From positions 496,001 to 560,000 of the forward strand of contig NZ_VDMN01000001.1 in assembly GCF_006335145.1 (NCBI RefSeq): DNA of 64,000 nucleotides, in the 5' to 3' direction. This DNA comes from Aliirhizobium smilacinae. Its GTDB lineage: Bacteria; Pseudomonadota; Alphaproteobacteria; Rhizobiales; Rhizobiaceae. A program made the position numbers and the translations under genes. This document shows, piece after piece, positions 1 to 9,952 of the stretch. Position 1 is the stretch's first letter, and the number at the start of each line of letters is the position of its first letter. The notes beneath the pieces were generated by a model. It was given only the letters and a program-made list of their open reading frames with translations, made no database searches and was not told the origin of the DNA.

Positions 1-332
1 GCGTGGAAGTTTTCCACTCGATGGAAGAAGGCCTGAAAGACGCCGATGTCGTGATGATGCTGCGCCTGCAGCGCGAGCGCATGGCCGGCGCTTTCGTGCC
101 GTCGGTGCGGGAATATTTCCACTTCTACGGGCTTGATGCGGAAAAACTGAAGGCGGCCAAGGAAGATGCGCTGGTCATGCATCCCGGCCCGATGAATCGC
201 GGTGTCGAGATCTCCTCCGAGGTCGCCGACGGTCCGCAAAGCGTGATCGAACAACAGGTGGAAATGGGGGTCGCGGTGCGTATGGCCGTGATGGAGACGC
301 TGCTGACCTCCAACCAGGGAGAGCGCGCATGA
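1..332 (+). CDS. pyrB: Aspartate carbamoyltransferase, C-terminal part
   Basis: This is the C-terminal third of the catalytic chain of aspartate transcarbamoylase, which joins carbamoyl phosphate and aspartate in pyrimidine synthesis. The 5' part lies outside the window and the reading frame enters at base 3. The family motif HPGPMNRG is present about 60 residues into the visible part, followed by the usual closing helix with [13 protein letters not shown]. The stop overlaps the start of the dihydroorotase-like gene (ATGA), so the two are translationally coupled. The pairing matters because PyrB of this class often assembles with an inactive dihydroorotase homologue. Confidence 0.95.
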   Translation, partial: VEVFHSMEEGLKDADVVMMLRLQRERMAGAFVPSVREYFHFYGLDAEKLKAAKEDALVMHPGPMNRGVEISSEVADGPQSVIEQQVEMGVAVRMAVMETLLTSNQGERA

Positions 333-1630
333 AATCCACCGTTCTCAGAAATGTCCGCATCCTCGATCCGTCGCGCAATCTCGACGAGACCGGTACGATC
401 ATCATTGGCGAAGACGGACATATCCTTGCCTGCGGCAAAGACGCCCTGAACCAAGGTGTACCGCATGGTGCGAGCGTCCGCGATTGCCAGGGCCTCGTTG
501 CAACTCCCGGGCTGGTCGATGCCCGCGTTTATGTCGGGGAACCAGGTGCAGAGCATACGGAAACGATCGAGTCGGCGAGCCGCGCGGCGGCGGCCGGCGG
601 TGTAACCTCCTTCATCATGATGCCCGAGACCGATCCGGTCATCGACGACATCGCGCTGGTTGAATTCGTCCACAAGACGGCCCGTGACAAGGCGATCGTC
701 AACGTTCATGCCGCAGCCGCCCTAACCAGAGGGCTTGAAGGCCGCGAGATGACCGAGTTCGGTCTGTTGCAACAAGCGGGTGCCGTCGCCTTTACCAACG
801 GCCGGCATGCGCTTTCCGATTCGCTGCTGCTGCGTCGCGTGATGACTTATGCACGCGAATTCGATGCCGTCATATCGCTCGAACTGCGCGAAAAATATCT
901 CGGCAACGGCGTGATGAACGAAGGGCTGTTTGCCAGCTGGCTCGGCCTTTCCGGCGTGCCGAAGGAAGCCGAAATCATACCGCTGGAGCGTGATCTGAGG
1001 ATCGCGGCCCTGACCAAGGCCAAATACCATGCGGCCAAGATTTCGGTGCCCGAATCGGTCGAGGCGATGAAGGTTGCCCGCAATCGGGGCGCCAACGCCA
1101 CCTGCGGCATTTCGATCAATCACCTGTCGCTCAACGAAAACGACATCGGCGAATACCGCACCTTCTTCAAGCTTTCGCCGCCGCTTCGCTCCGAAGACGA
1201 CCGGATCTCCATGGCCGATGCGCTGGCTGCGGGCGATATCGACATCATCGTCTCGTCGCACGATCCGCAGGATGTCGACACCAAGCGCCTGCCATTTGCC
1301 GATGCCGCCGATGGCGCAATCGGGCTTGAAACCATGCTGTCGGCCGCCCTTCGTCTGCATCACGACGGGCGCGTGCCGCTGATGCGGCTGATCGACGCGA
1401 TGTCGACGCGCCCGGCGCAGATTTTTGGTCTCGATGCCGGCACGCTGAAAGTGGGCGCCAGGGCCGACATCACGCTGATCGATCTCGACGATCCGTGGAT
1501 CGTCTCCAAGGATGCGATCATCTCGCGCTCGAAGAACACGCCGTTCGACGAAGCACGCTTCTCCGGCCGCGCGGTCGCCACCTATGTGGTGGGTAAATGC
1601 GTGCATGCGATCGGGAGGGACTGGGCGTGA
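329..1630 (+). CDS. pyrC: Dihydroorotase-like protein (probably non-catalytic PyrC)
   Basis: A 433-residue amidohydrolase of the dihydroorotase family that would be annotated pyrC. The ATG overlaps the pyrB stop. The fold is recognisable throughout: an N-terminal beta-sandwich piece, the long TIM barrel and the closing [20 protein letters not shown] segment. However, the HxH metal-binding motif expected near residues 64-68 reads DARVY, and the catalytic-Asp region near residue 310 reads SSHDPQD where active enzymes have a TDHAPH-like motif. From family knowledge, such degenerate copies (PyrC') are structural partners of PyrB, with the active dihydroorotase encoded elsewhere. Loss of activity is an inference from the missing ligands. 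It ends in a GTGA overlap with plsY. Confidence 0.92.
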   Translation: MKSTVLRNVRILDPSRNLDETGTIIIGEDGHILACGKDALNQGVPHGASVRDCQGLVATPGLVDARVYVGEPGAEHTETIESASRAAAAGGVTSFIMMPETDPVIDDIALVEFVHKTARDKAIVNVHAAAALTRGLEGREMTEFGLLQQAGAVAFTNGRHALSDSLLLRRVMTYAREFDAVISLELREKYLGNGVMNEGLFASWLGLSGVPKEAEIIPLERDLRIAALTKAKYHAAKISVPESVEAMKVARNRGANATCGISINHLSLNENDIGEYRTFFKLSPPLRSEDDRISMADALAAGDIDIIVSSHDPQDVDTKRLPFADAADGAIGLETMLSAALRLHHDGRVPLMRLIDAMSTRPAQIFGLDAGTLKVGARADITLIDLDDPWIVSKDAIISRSKNTPFDEARFSGRAVATYVVGKCVHAIGRDWA

Positions 1631-2244
1631 GCGACCTTTTCAACTGGCAGATCACCCTGCCGATCGCAGCCGGTGCACTGATCCTGGGCTATCTGCTCGG
1701 CTCGATCCCCTTCGGCCTGCTTCTGACCCGCGCGGCGGGGCTTGGCGATATCCGGTCGATCGGGTCGGGCAATATCGGCGCGACCAATGTGCTGCGTACA
1801 GGCAACAAGAAACTCGCCGCTGCAACGCTGTTGCTCGATGCGCTGAAGGCCACGGTTGCGGCCCTTATCGGCTGGCACTTCTTCGGTTCCGAAGCAGGGC
1901 TTCTGGCGGGCTTTGCCGCTTTCCTCGGCCATCTTTATCCGGTCTGGCTCGGGTTCAAGGGCGGCAAGGGCGTTGCCACCTATATCGGCACGCTTCTCGG
2001 CACCGCCCCGTGGATGGTGCTCGTCTTCGCCGTGATCTGGCTGACGATCGCCAAGCTCAGCAAATATTCGTCGCTCGCCGCTCTGGTTGCAACCCTTGTC
2101 ATTCCGGTTGTGCTATGGTTCATACAGGAGCCCAAGATTGCAATCGTGATGGCAATCATGACCGTAATTTCCTGGGTAAAGCACAAGACCAATATAGAGC
2201 GGTTGATCGCCGGCACCGAAAGCAAGATCGGCTCAAAGGGGTAA
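1627..2244 (+). CDS. plsY: Acyl-phosphate:glycerol-3-phosphate acyltransferase PlsY
   Basis: A 205-residue inner-membrane enzyme that transfers an acyl group from acyl-phosphate to glycerol-3-phosphate, the first step of phospholipid synthesis. The three conserved cytoplasmic loops are visible: GSIPFG near residue 25, GSGNIGATN near residue 45 and GFKGGKG near residue 117, separated by about five hydrophobic segments. I chose the GTG at 1627 because it overlaps the pyrC stop (GTGA) and starts directly before the first membrane helix. An upstream start at 1597 would add ten unrelated residues. It is the third gene of a tightly packed run with pyrB and pyrC; the disrupted dprA follows after 21 bases. 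Confidence 0.95.
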   Translation: MSDLFNWQITLPIAAGALILGYLLGSIPFGLLLTRAAGLGDIRSIGSGNIGATNVLRTGNKKLAAATLLLDALKATVAALIGWHFFGSEAGLLAGFAAFLGHLYPVWLGFKGGKGVATYIGTLLGTAPWMVLVFAVIWLTIAKLSKYSSLAALVATLVIPVVLWFIQEPKIAIVMAIMTVISWVKHKTNIERLIAGTESKIGSKG

Positions 2245-2265
2245 TTCTCCCCAAAGAGGCCATCC

Positions 2266-3353
2266 ATGCCCGACGGCAGCGCAAGACGATCTGGAATTGC
2301 GCTGACGGAAAAACAGCGGATCGCCTGGCTCAGGCTGATCCGCTCCGACAATGTCGGGCCGGCTACTTTCCGGCAACTCATCAATCACTGCGGCTCGGCG
2401 GAAAATGCCCTTGCCATGCTGCCGGAGCTTTCCCGCCGTGGCGGCGCCACGCGATCCCTGCGCATTGCCAGTCTCCAGGATGCAGAGCGGGAACTGGACG
2501 CCGCATACAACTATGGTGCGTCATTCGTCGGCATCGGCGAACCCGACTATCCCCCTGCACTTAGACATATAGACGGCGCGCCGCCGCTGGTGGCGATAAA
2601 GGGCAATCGCGCCAGCGCCACCCGTCCCTCCGTCGGTATCGTCGGCTTGCGCAATGCCTCCGTCGTCGGCGCCAAGTTCGCGGCGATGATTGCCCGGCGC
2701 TGCGGCCAGAACGGCTATGTCATCACCTCCGGCCTTGCACGCAGGCGAGCTGGGAAAACCCTACCGCGCCCGAAAATCTCGGACTGCTGGATGAGATTAC
2801 AAATGGATCAGGCCTCGCCATCAGCGAGATGCCGTTCGGCTGGGAACCGATGGCGCGGGATTTCCCCCGCCGCAACCGTTTGATCGCCGGCATTTCGCTC
2901 GGCGTCGTCGTGGTCGAGGCGGCGGAGAAATCCGGCTCGCTGATCACCGCGCGGATGGCCGGCGATTTCGGCCGGTTCGTTTTCGCTGTTCCGGGCTCGC
3001 CGCTCGACCCACGTTGCCACGGAACAAACGCGCGGCTCAAACAGGGCGCGGTCGTGACCACCGGACCGGAGGACGTACTCGAAGCACTTGCGCTCTTATC
3101 GCAGCTCGACCTGTTCGAACCGCCGGTGGTGGAAGAACCGGACCAGCAGGCAGGCGCTATGCTGCCATCGGATGACGATGACCGCCATGCGATCATCTCT
3201 GCGTTCGGCCCGACCCCGGCAAAGATCGACGACATCATTGGCCATACGGGCCTCCCGGCCTCGTCCGTCTATCTGGTGCTGCACGAACTGGATCTCGCCG
3301 GACGGCTATACCGGCATCCCGGCGGGTTTGTTTTCATCTCGTTTGACGAATGA
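2266..3353 (+). pseudogene. dprA: DprA (DNA processing protein), internal deletion and frameshift
   Basis: DprA loads RecA on incoming single-stranded DNA during natural transformation. The N-terminal half is intact in one frame (start 2266) up to the TSGLAR motif ending at 2742. Homology resumes at PENLGLLDEI from about 2769 in another frame and runs through SEMPFGW, FPRRNRLIAG, SGSLITARMA and the C-terminal winged helix to 3353. Only 26 bases separate the two parts, where relatives have roughly 29 residues including the GIDxxAH part of the Rossmann fold, so about 60 bases are missing and the frame is shifted. Both halves still look like good coding sequence, which suggests recent loss or an assembly error. 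It keeps its usual place between plsY and topA. Confidence 0.85.
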
Positions 3354-3539
3354 CTGCGGTCGCCGGCCGGACTGGATGTCGCCCGCTTCAACATAGACCA
3401 TCTCGATGCGGTAGCAGAGCATATCCGCTCCCTCGGCGAAGGCGACCTGCCGCAGCTCACCGAGCATCTGGTGTATATACGCCACCTTCTCAACGGAGTG
3501 CCCTCGCGGAGCCCATTCATAGGGACCGACATGCCCCAC
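3306..3539 (-). CDS. Small conserved-looking hypothetical protein
   Basis: An open frame of 77 residues from a GTG, convergent with the end of dprA and overlapping its last 48 bases. The middle (KVAYIHQMLGELR, then GADMLCYRIEMVYVEAGDI) has the regular amphipathic pattern and Leu/Glu content of a real helical protein and resembles small hypothetical proteins of rhizobia from memory. The start is uncertain: the GTG at 3539 has no clear ribosome site, and translation could begin further inside. Function unknown. Confidence 0.5.
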   Translation of the reverse strand: MGHVGPYEWAPRGHSVEKVAYIHQMLGELRQVAFAEGADMLCYRIEMVYVEAGDIQSGRRPQSFVKRDENKPAGMPV

Positions 3540-3772
3540 TCCATCAGCAATTTAAAAGTGAAATTATAATTACCAAGCATAACGTGGTGGACTTTGTCGG
3601 GGACATTTATGATTGCAGGTCGGATTAAAGCAGCCAGAGATTGCGCCCTTTGAAATGTGCTAATTTCACTTAAGCCCTTGACCGCGGCCCGAACGCCCTC
3701 CATGTCGGGAAGTCAAAGTTCCGCCTGGACCGCCATGAGTTCCGGGCATTGCTCTACTGCAGAGAAAACCAG

Positions 3773-6457
3773 ATGAATGTTGTTGTTGTAGAATCTCCGT
3801 CCAAAGCCAAGACGATCAATAAGTATCTGGGCTCGGGCTACAAGGTTCTCGCATCCTTCGGTCACGTCCGCGACCTGCCCGCCAAAGACGGGTCCGTGCT
3901 TCCCGACCAGGACTTCGAAATGACATGGGAGGTCGATAGCGCCTCCCAGAAGCGGATGAAAGATATCGCCGATGCCGTGAAGAGCTCGGACAGCGTCTTT
4001 CTCGCGACCGACCCTGATCGCGAAGGGGAAGCGATTTCCTGGCACGTGCTGGATCTGTTGAAAAAGAAGCGAGTGATCGGCGACAAGCCGGTCAAGCGCG
4101 TCGTCTTCAATGCGATCACCAAGAAGGCCGTCCTCGACGCGATGGCCAATCCGCGCGATATCGATGTGCCGCTGGTCGATGCCTATCTGGCTCGCCGTGC
4201 GCTCGATTACCTCGTCGGCTTCAACCTGTCTCCCGTTCTGTGGCGCAAGCTTCCCGGCGCCCGTTCGGCCGGCCGTGTCCAGTCCGTGGCGCTTCGTCTT
4301 GTCTGCGACCGTGAAAACGAGATCGAACGTTTCGTTTCCGAAGAATACTGGAACCTTTCGGCGCTGCTGAAGACGCCCCGTGGTGACGAATTCGAGGCAA
4401 AGCTTGTGCAGGCCGACGGCAAACGCCTCGCTCCGCGCGGGATCAAGACCGGCGACGATGCCAACAGGTTGAAGGCGCTGCTGGATGGCGCCGCCTACAC
4501 GGTGGAAAGCGTCGAGGCGAAGCCCGTCAAGCGCAATCCCGGCCCTCCGTTCACCACTTCGACGCTGCAGCAGGCGGCGTCGTCCAACCTCGGCTTCAAC
4601 GCCTCGCGCACCATGCAGGTGGCGCAGAAGCTTTACGAGGGGTTTGACATCGACGGCGAGACCGTTGGTCTCATTACCTATATGCGTACCGACGGCGTGC
4701 AGATGGCGCCGGAAGCGATCGATGCAGCGCGCAGCGCCATCGTTTCGCAGTTCGGCGAACGCTACCTGCCGGAAAAGGCCCGTTTCTATTCCACCAAGGC
4801 GAAAAACGCCCAGGAAGCCCACGAAGCAATCCGCCCGACCGACTTCAACCGCACGCCGGACAAGGTGCGCAAGTTCCTCGATTCCGATCAGGCCCGTCTT
4901 TACGAGCTGGTCTGGAAGCGCGGCATCGCCAGCCAGATGGCTTCAGCCGAAATGGAACGCACGACGGTCGAGATCCTTGCTGCCAATGGCGCAGACAAGG
5001 CAGGCCTGAGAGCCGTCGGCTCTGTGGTCCGTTTCGAAGGTTTTCTTGGCGCCTATGTCGATAGCCGCGAAGATGCGGAAAAGTCCGAGGATGACGACGA
5101 AGACGGTCGCCTGCCGGAAATCAATGCGCGTGAAAAGCTCGACAGACAAAAGGTGAATGCCAGCCAGCATTTCACCGAGCCGCCACCGCGTTATTCGGAA
5201 GCCTCGCTGATCAAGAAGATGGAAGAGCTCGGCATCGGCCGTCCGTCCACCTATGCCGCGACGCTGAAGACACTTTCGGACCGCGAATACGTGGTCACCG
5301 AAAAGCGCAAGCTGATCCCGCATTCCAAGGGCCGCCTCGTCACAGCCTTCCTCGAAAGCTTCTTCACCAAATATGTGGAATATGATTTCACTGCCGATCT
5401 GGAAGAGAAGCTCGACAAGATCTCGGCCGGCGAACTCGACTGGAAACAGGTCCTGCGCGAATTCTGGCAGGACTTTTTCGCCCAGATCGAAGACACCAAG
5501 GAACTGCGCGTCACCAACGTGCTGGATGCCCTCAACGAAGCGCTCGCACCGCTCGTCTTCCCGAAGCGTGAAGACGGCTCTGATCCGCGCATCTGCCAGG
5601 TCTGCGGCACCGGCAACCTGTCGCTGAAGCTCGGTAAATACGGCGCCTTCGTCGGCTGCTCGAATTATCCAGAGTGCAACTTCACTCGTCAGCTTTCCTC
5701 GGAAGGCGGCGCGGAAGCGGATGCATCCGGCCTCAACGAGCCGAAGGCACTCGGCGACGATCCGCATACCGGCGAACCGCTGACCCTGCGGTCGGGCCGT
5801 TTCGGGCCTTACGTCCAGCGTGGCGACGGCAAGGAAGCCAAGCGCTCCTCGCTGCCGAAGGGCTGGAAGCCGGAAGACATCGACCACGAAAAGGCGCTGG
5901 CGCTGATCAGCCTGCCGCGAGACGTGGGCCAGCATCCGGAATCGGGCAAGATGATCTCGGCCGGTCTCGGCCGTTACGGGCCTTTCCTGCTGCATGATGG
6001 CGGTTACGCCAATCTCGAAAGCATCGAGGACGTGTTCTCGATCGGCCTCAACCGTGCCGTTACGGTCATCGCCGAAAAGGTCGCAAAGGGTCCGGGCGGT
6101 CGTGGCCGCGGCACGCCTGCTGCGCTCAAGGAACTCGGCGACCATCCGGATGGCGGCACGATTACCGTACGTGACGGCAAATACGGGCCTTACGTCAACT
6201 GGGGCAAGGTCAATGCGACCCTACCGAAGGGCATGGATCCGCAGTCGGTGACGATCGAACAGGCCATGGCGCTGATCATCGAAAAGGGCGGCAAGGCTTC
6301 CACCGGCAAAGCCAAGGCAAAGCCGAAGAAGGCTGCCGCCAAGGCGGATGGCGAGACCAAGGCATCCGCACCGAAAAAAGCGGCTGCAAAGAAGGCCCCC
6401 GCCAAGAAAGCACCGGCCAAGAAGGCTGCAACGAAGACAAAGAAGACGGATACGTGA
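3773..6457 (+). CDS. topA: DNA topoisomerase I
   Basis: An 894-residue type IA topoisomerase that relaxes negative supercoils. The Toprim domain opens the protein (VVVESPSKAKTINKYL, then ATDPDREGEAISWH) and the catalytic tyrosine lies in YMRTDG at about residue 303. A four-cysteine zinc finger (CQVCG...CSNYPEC) sits near residue 610. It is followed by three GRFGPYV/GKYGPYV-type repeats typical of alphaproteobacterial enzymes and a Lys/Ala-rich basic tail that probably contacts DNA. I chose ATG 3773 over 3749 because the family starts at MNVVVVESP. The stop overlaps the rnr start (GTGA), which indicates coupled expression. Confidence 0.97.
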   Translation: MNVVVVESPSKAKTINKYLGSGYKVLASFGHVRDLPAKDGSVLPDQDFEMTWEVDSASQKRMKDIADAVKSSDSVFLATDPDREGEAISWHVLDLLKKKRVIGDKPVKRVVFNAITKKAVLDAMANPRDIDVPLVDAYLARRALDYLVGFNLSPVLWRKLPGARSAGRVQSVALRLVCDRENEIERFVSEEYWNLSALLKTPRGDEFEAKLVQADGKRLAPRGIKTGDDANRLKALLDGAAYTVESVEAKPVKRNPGPPFTTSTLQQAASSNLGFNASRTMQVAQKLYEGFDIDGETVGLITYMRTDGVQMAPEAIDAARSAIVSQFGERYLPEKARFYSTKAKNAQEAHEAIRPTDFNRTPDKVRKFLDSDQARLYELVWKRGIASQMASAEMERTTVEILAANGADKAGLRAVGSVVRFEGFLGAYVDSREDAEKSEDDDEDGRLPEINAREKLDRQKVNASQHFTEPPPRYSEASLIKKMEELGIGRPSTYAATLKTLSDREYVVTEKRKLIPHSKGRLVTAFLESFFTKYVEYDFTADLEEKLDKISAGELDWKQVLREFWQDFFAQIEDTKELRVTNVLDALNEALAPLVFPKREDGSDPRICQVCGTGNLSLKLGKYGAFVGCSNYPECNFTRQLSSEGGAEADASGLNEPKALGDDPHTGEPLTLRSGRFGPYVQRGDGKEAKRSSLPKGWKPEDIDHEKALALISLPRDVGQHPESGKMISAGLGRYGPFLLHDGGYANLESIEDVFSIGLNRAVTVIAEKVAKGPGGRGRGTPAALKELGDHPDGGTITVRDGKYGPYVNWGKVNATLPKGMDPQSVTIEQAMALIIEKGGKASTGKAKAKPKKAAAKADGETKASAPKKAAAKKAPAKKAPAKKAATKTKKTDT

Positions 6458-8823
6458 GCGAAGAGCAGGACGACGACAACAGATCGCACCGCCAGCGGAA
6501 ACGCGCCGAGCGCGCCGAACGGGGCATGGCCTCCGGCGCGACGGCCAAGCCCGTGATTATCCAGGGTGCCATCCCGCCGCGCGAGGTCCTGCTCGAATTC
6601 ATTTCCGACAACCCCGACAAGGCCTCCAAGCGCGAGATCGCCAAGGCTTTCGGGTTGAAGGGCGAGGAGCGGGTCGAGCTGAAGGATCTGCTTCGCCAGC
6701 TCGAAGACGAAGGCCTGCTGACCAAGAACCGCAAGTCGCTGGCGCGTCCCGGCGCCCTGCCGCCGGTGACCGTTCTCGACATCACCACCCGCGACAAGGA
6801 TGGTGAGCTGATCGGCCGTCCAGCGGAATGGCCGGAGGATCTGGGTGCGGCACCGGCCGTGCTGATCCGTCAGTCGAGCGAGCAGCGTGGCAAGGGAAAG
6901 GCTCCGTCCGCCGGCCTCAACGACCGCATTCTGGCAAAAATCTTCCCGAACAAGGACCGCTCGGGTCCTGCCTATACGGCGCGCGTCATCAAGGTAATCG
7001 ACAAACGTCGAGGCGCTACGCTCGGCGTCGTGCACAAGCTCGCCGATGGCGAGATCCGCCTTCTGCCGACCGACCGGCGCGGCGAGGAAATGGTGATCGA
7101 GCCCGATGGTCTCGGCGACGCCAAGGACGGCGATCTGGTCGAGAGCGAAACCGTCCGGACCGGGCGTTTTGGTCTGCCGCGCGCCCGGGTTCTTTCGATC
7201 GTCGGTTCCGTCGCCTCCGAAAAGGCGATCTCGATGATCGCCATCTATTCCCATGGCATACCGCACATTTTCCCGAAGCAGGTGATGGACGAAGCGGAAG
7301 AAGCCAAGCCCGCTTCCATGTCGAAGCGCGAAGACTGGCGTGACGTGCCGCTCGTCACGATCGACCCGGCCGATGCCAAGGACCATGACGACGCCGTCTA
7401 TGCCGAACCGGACACCTCGCCCGACAATCCGGGTGGCGTGATCGTTACGGTGGCGATCGCCGATGTCTCCTGGTACGTCCGCACCGGTGCACCGCTCGAT
7501 CGCGAGGCCTTGAAGCGCGGCAACTCCGTCTATTTCCCCGACCGCGTCGTACCTATGTTGCCGGAGCGGATTTCCAACGACCTCTGCTCGCTGCGCGAGG
7601 GCGAAGACCGCCCAGCGCTGGCCGTACGGATGACCTTCTCCAAGGAAGGCCGCAAGGCCGGCCATACGTTCCATCGCATCATGATGAAGAGCGCTGCCAA
7701 GCTGTCCTACCAGCAGGCGCAGGCGGCAATCGATGGCCATCCCGACGACAAGTCCGGACCGCTGCTCGAACCGATCCTAAAGCCGCTCTGGGACGCCTAC
7801 CGGATCATGAAGATCGGCCGCGACCGTCGCCAGCCGCTCGAACTCGACATGCCCGAGCGCAAGATCCTGCTCAAGCCCGACGGCACCGTCGACCGGGTCT
7901 TCGTGCCGGACCGGCTCGACGCCCACAAGCTCATCGAAGAGATGATGATCCAGGCCAATGTCTGCGCCGCCGAGACGCTGGAGAAAAAGAAGCAGGCGCT
8001 GATCTACCGCGCCCATGACGGCCCGTCGCTGGCCAAACAGGAGACGCTGCGCGAGTTTCTCAGCACGCTTGGCATTTCCATGGCCAAGGGCGGCCAGATG
8101 CGCTCCAACTCGTTCAACGGCATCCTGTCGCAGGCACACGGCACGCCACATCAGATCATGGTCAACGAGATGGTGCTGCGCTCCCAGAGCCAGGCTGTCT
8201 ACAGCCCCGACAATATCGGGCATTTCGGCCTCAACCTGATGAAATACGCGCATTTCACCTCGCCGATCCGCCGTTATGCCGACCTTATCGTGCATCGCGC
8301 GCTGGTCGGGTCGCTGGGGCTTGGTGAAGGCGGTATCACGCGTGAGGAAGAAGCACAGCTCGAGGATATCGCCGCCGAGATCTCGACCTTCGAACGCCGG
8401 GCAATGGCGGCCGAGCGTGATACGGTCAACCGGCTCGTCGCCCATCACCTGGCGACCCGCATCGGCGAGGATTTCGAAGGCCGGATCTCTGGCGTCACCA
8501 AGGCGGGCCTGTTCGTCGCGCTGCCGACCTATGGCGCAGATGGTTTCGTGCCCGTTTCGACGATCGGCAACGATTACTATTTCTATGACGAATCGCATCA
8601 GGCTCTGACCGGCGAGCGGTCCGGGCTTGGCTATCAGCTCGGCGATACGGTCGAGGTCAGGCTGAAGGCGGCCATTCCGCTTGCCGGTGCGCTGCAGTTC
8701 GAAATGCTGAGCGAAGGAAAGAAATTGCCGACGGGAACCCGGTCCTTCCACAAGTCTGGCCGGCGGCCGGGCGGCGGTCCCAAAAAGCCTGGCACCCGCC
8801 CTCCCCGTGGACGCAGGAGATGA
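6454..8823 (+). CDS. rnr: Ribonuclease R
   Basis: A 789-residue 3'-5' exoribonuclease of the RNB family, able to digest structured RNA. Visible parts in order: an N-terminal winged helix (about residues 45-100), cold-shock-like OB folds, the RNB core with the metal-binding DAKDHDDAV segment near residue 308 and NSVYFPDRVVPMLPE, the HFTSPIRRYADL motif near residue 600, a C-terminal S1 domain from about 665, and a basic Gly/Arg/Pro-rich tail. The GTG start at 6454 overlaps the topA stop. A DUF983 gene begins right after the stop, so the run continues as an operon. Confidence 0.96.
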   Translation: MSEEQDDDNRSHRQRKRAERAERGMASGATAKPVIIQGAIPPREVLLEFISDNPDKASKREIAKAFGLKGEERVELKDLLRQLEDEGLLTKNRKSLARPGALPPVTVLDITTRDKDGELIGRPAEWPEDLGAAPAVLIRQSSEQRGKGKAPSAGLNDRILAKIFPNKDRSGPAYTARVIKVIDKRRGATLGVVHKLADGEIRLLPTDRRGEEMVIEPDGLGDAKDGDLVESETVRTGRFGLPRARVLSIVGSVASEKAISMIAIYSHGIPHIFPKQVMDEAEEAKPASMSKREDWRDVPLVTIDPADAKDHDDAVYAEPDTSPDNPGGVIVTVAIADVSWYVRTGAPLDREALKRGNSVYFPDRVVPMLPERISNDLCSLREGEDRPALAVRMTFSKEGRKAGHTFHRIMMKSAAKLSYQQAQAAIDGHPDDKSGPLLEPILKPLWDAYRIMKIGRDRRQPLELDMPERKILLKPDGTVDRVFVPDRLDAHKLIEEMMIQANVCAAETLEKKKQALIYRAHDGPSLAKQETLREFLSTLGISMAKGGQMRSNSFNGILSQAHGTPHQIMVNEMVLRSQSQAVYSPDNIGHFGLNLMKYAHFTSPIRRYADLIVHRALVGSLGLGEGGITREEEAQLEDIAAEISTFERRAMAAERDTVNRLVAHHLATRIGEDFEGRISGVTKAGLFVALPTYGADGFVPVSTIGNDYYFYDESHQALTGERSGLGYQLGDTVEVRLKAAIPLAGALQFEMLSEGKKLPTGTRSFHKSGRRPGGGPKKPGTRPPRGRRR

Positions 8824-8824
8824 G

Positions 8825-9259
8825 ATGAACGAGCGCGCCGGATCGACCGTGAAATATGGCGGCGAGGGCGCGCCCGACCGTCCTTTGGGCCGCTCCATCA
8901 GACGCGGGCTTTCCTGCCGCTGCCCCAATTGCGGCGATGGACGGCTGTTCCGGGCCTTTCTCAAGCCCGTCGATCATTGCGCCGTCTGCGGTGAAGATTT
9001 TACCCCCCAGCGGGCCGACGACCTGCCGGCCTATCTCGTCATCGTCGTTGTCGGTCATGTGCTGATGACCGGTTATCTGCTGACCGACATGTTCTGGCGC
9101 GTTTCGCCATGGATACACATGGCGATCTGGATCCCTCTTGCCATTATCGCCGCGATTGCAACGATCCAGCCGATCAAGGGCGGCGTAATCGGGCTGCAAT
9201 GGGCCTACAGGATGCACGGCTTCAGCCGGGATCCCGACCGCGGCGGTCCTGCCGGATGA
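8825..9259 (+). CDS. DUF983 membrane protein
   Basis: A 144-residue protein of the DUF983 family. The N-terminal part has a CRCPNCG...CAVCG pair of CxxC motifs (about residues 31-56) that probably binds zinc, followed by two hydrophobic segments (LVIVVVGHVLMTGYL and IWIPLAIIAAIATI) of a small inner-membrane protein. ATG 8825 is preferred to 8807, which lies inside rnr. The start is one base after the rnr stop and the stop overlaps the Nudix start (ATGA), so it belongs to the topA-rnr transcription unit. The family's function is unknown. Confidence 0.9.
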   Translation: MNERAGSTVKYGGEGAPDRPLGRSIRRGLSCRCPNCGDGRLFRAFLKPVDHCAVCGEDFTPQRADDLPAYLVIVVVGHVLMTGYLLTDMFWRVSPWIHMAIWIPLAIIAAIATIQPIKGGVIGLQWAYRMHGFSRDPDRGGPAG

Positions 9260-9942
9260 TCCCTTTGGTCGGGGAAACGCAAGATTCAGGAGAACAGGGG
9301 GCTGTCGCGTACCGCGTGCGCACACAGGATGCCGCCAGCCTCATCCTTATCGACCGCTCTCGCGGTAACGGGCCATATATCCTGATGGGCCGACGCGCCA
9401 GCGGTCACGTCTTCATGCCGGGCGTCTACGTCTTTCCAGGCGGCCGCCGCGACCCGAGCGACCATTGCCTGCCCTATGCCCGCGATCTCGACCCACAGGT
9501 CCTCGAAAAGCTGATGACGGGCGTTCCCCGACGCATGGGTCCGGCGCGCGCCAGAGCGCTGGCGCTTGCCGCATTGCGGGAATTGCGGGAGGAGACAGGC
9601 ATTCGTCCGGCCGGCGCCAATGGCCCGGATCTGAGCATGTTACGTTATGTCGCGAGAGCGATTACGCCGCCGGGAAACGTGCGCCGCTACGATACGCGCT
9701 TCTTTCTGGGCTTTTGCGAAGAGACTGTCTTCGACATGTCGCATTTCGGCGATACGGACGAGCTTGAGGACTTGCAATGGCTTGACATTGCAGCGGTTTC
9801 CAGTCTGAAACTCGCGCGGATCACACAGACGGTGCTGGAGGACGTCAAGGACCTGATGAAGCGCGCGCCGTCTGTACCTTTCGGAAACCCCGTTCCCTTT
9901 TATTCGATGCGTCGCGGACGCTTCGTCGAGAGCCGACTGTAA
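9256..9942 (+). CDS. Nudix hydrolase
   Basis: A 228-residue Nudix-fold protein expected to cleave a nucleoside-diphosphate-linked substrate. FMPGVYVFPGG supplies the start of the Nudix box; the catalytic helix RELREETGI comes about 45 residues later, so this is the family with an insertion between the conserved Gly and the REUXEE helix. The ATG overlaps the DUF983 stop, a better start than one inside the neighbour. Substrate cannot be told from sequence. The next gene, an MFS transporter, starts ten bases after the stop. Confidence 0.88.
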   Translation: MIPLVGETQDSGEQGAVAYRVRTQDAASLILIDRSRGNGPYILMGRRASGHVFMPGVYVFPGGRRDPSDHCLPYARDLDPQVLEKLMTGVPRRMGPARARALALAALRELREETGIRPAGANGPDLSMLRYVARAITPPGNVRRYDTRFFLGFCEETVFDMSHFGDTDELEDLQWLDIAAVSSLKLARITQTVLEDVKDLMKRAPSVPFGNPVPFYSMRRGRFVESRL

Positions 9943-9952
9943 GGAAGAGTGA

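Noticed and set aside
125..1606. Long minus-strand frames opposite pyrB and pyrC, and similar long frames opposite topA, dnaE, proS, rnj and the nuo genes.
   Set aside because: They mirror high-GC coding sequence with strong codon bias, have no family motifs, and lie opposite well-identified genes.
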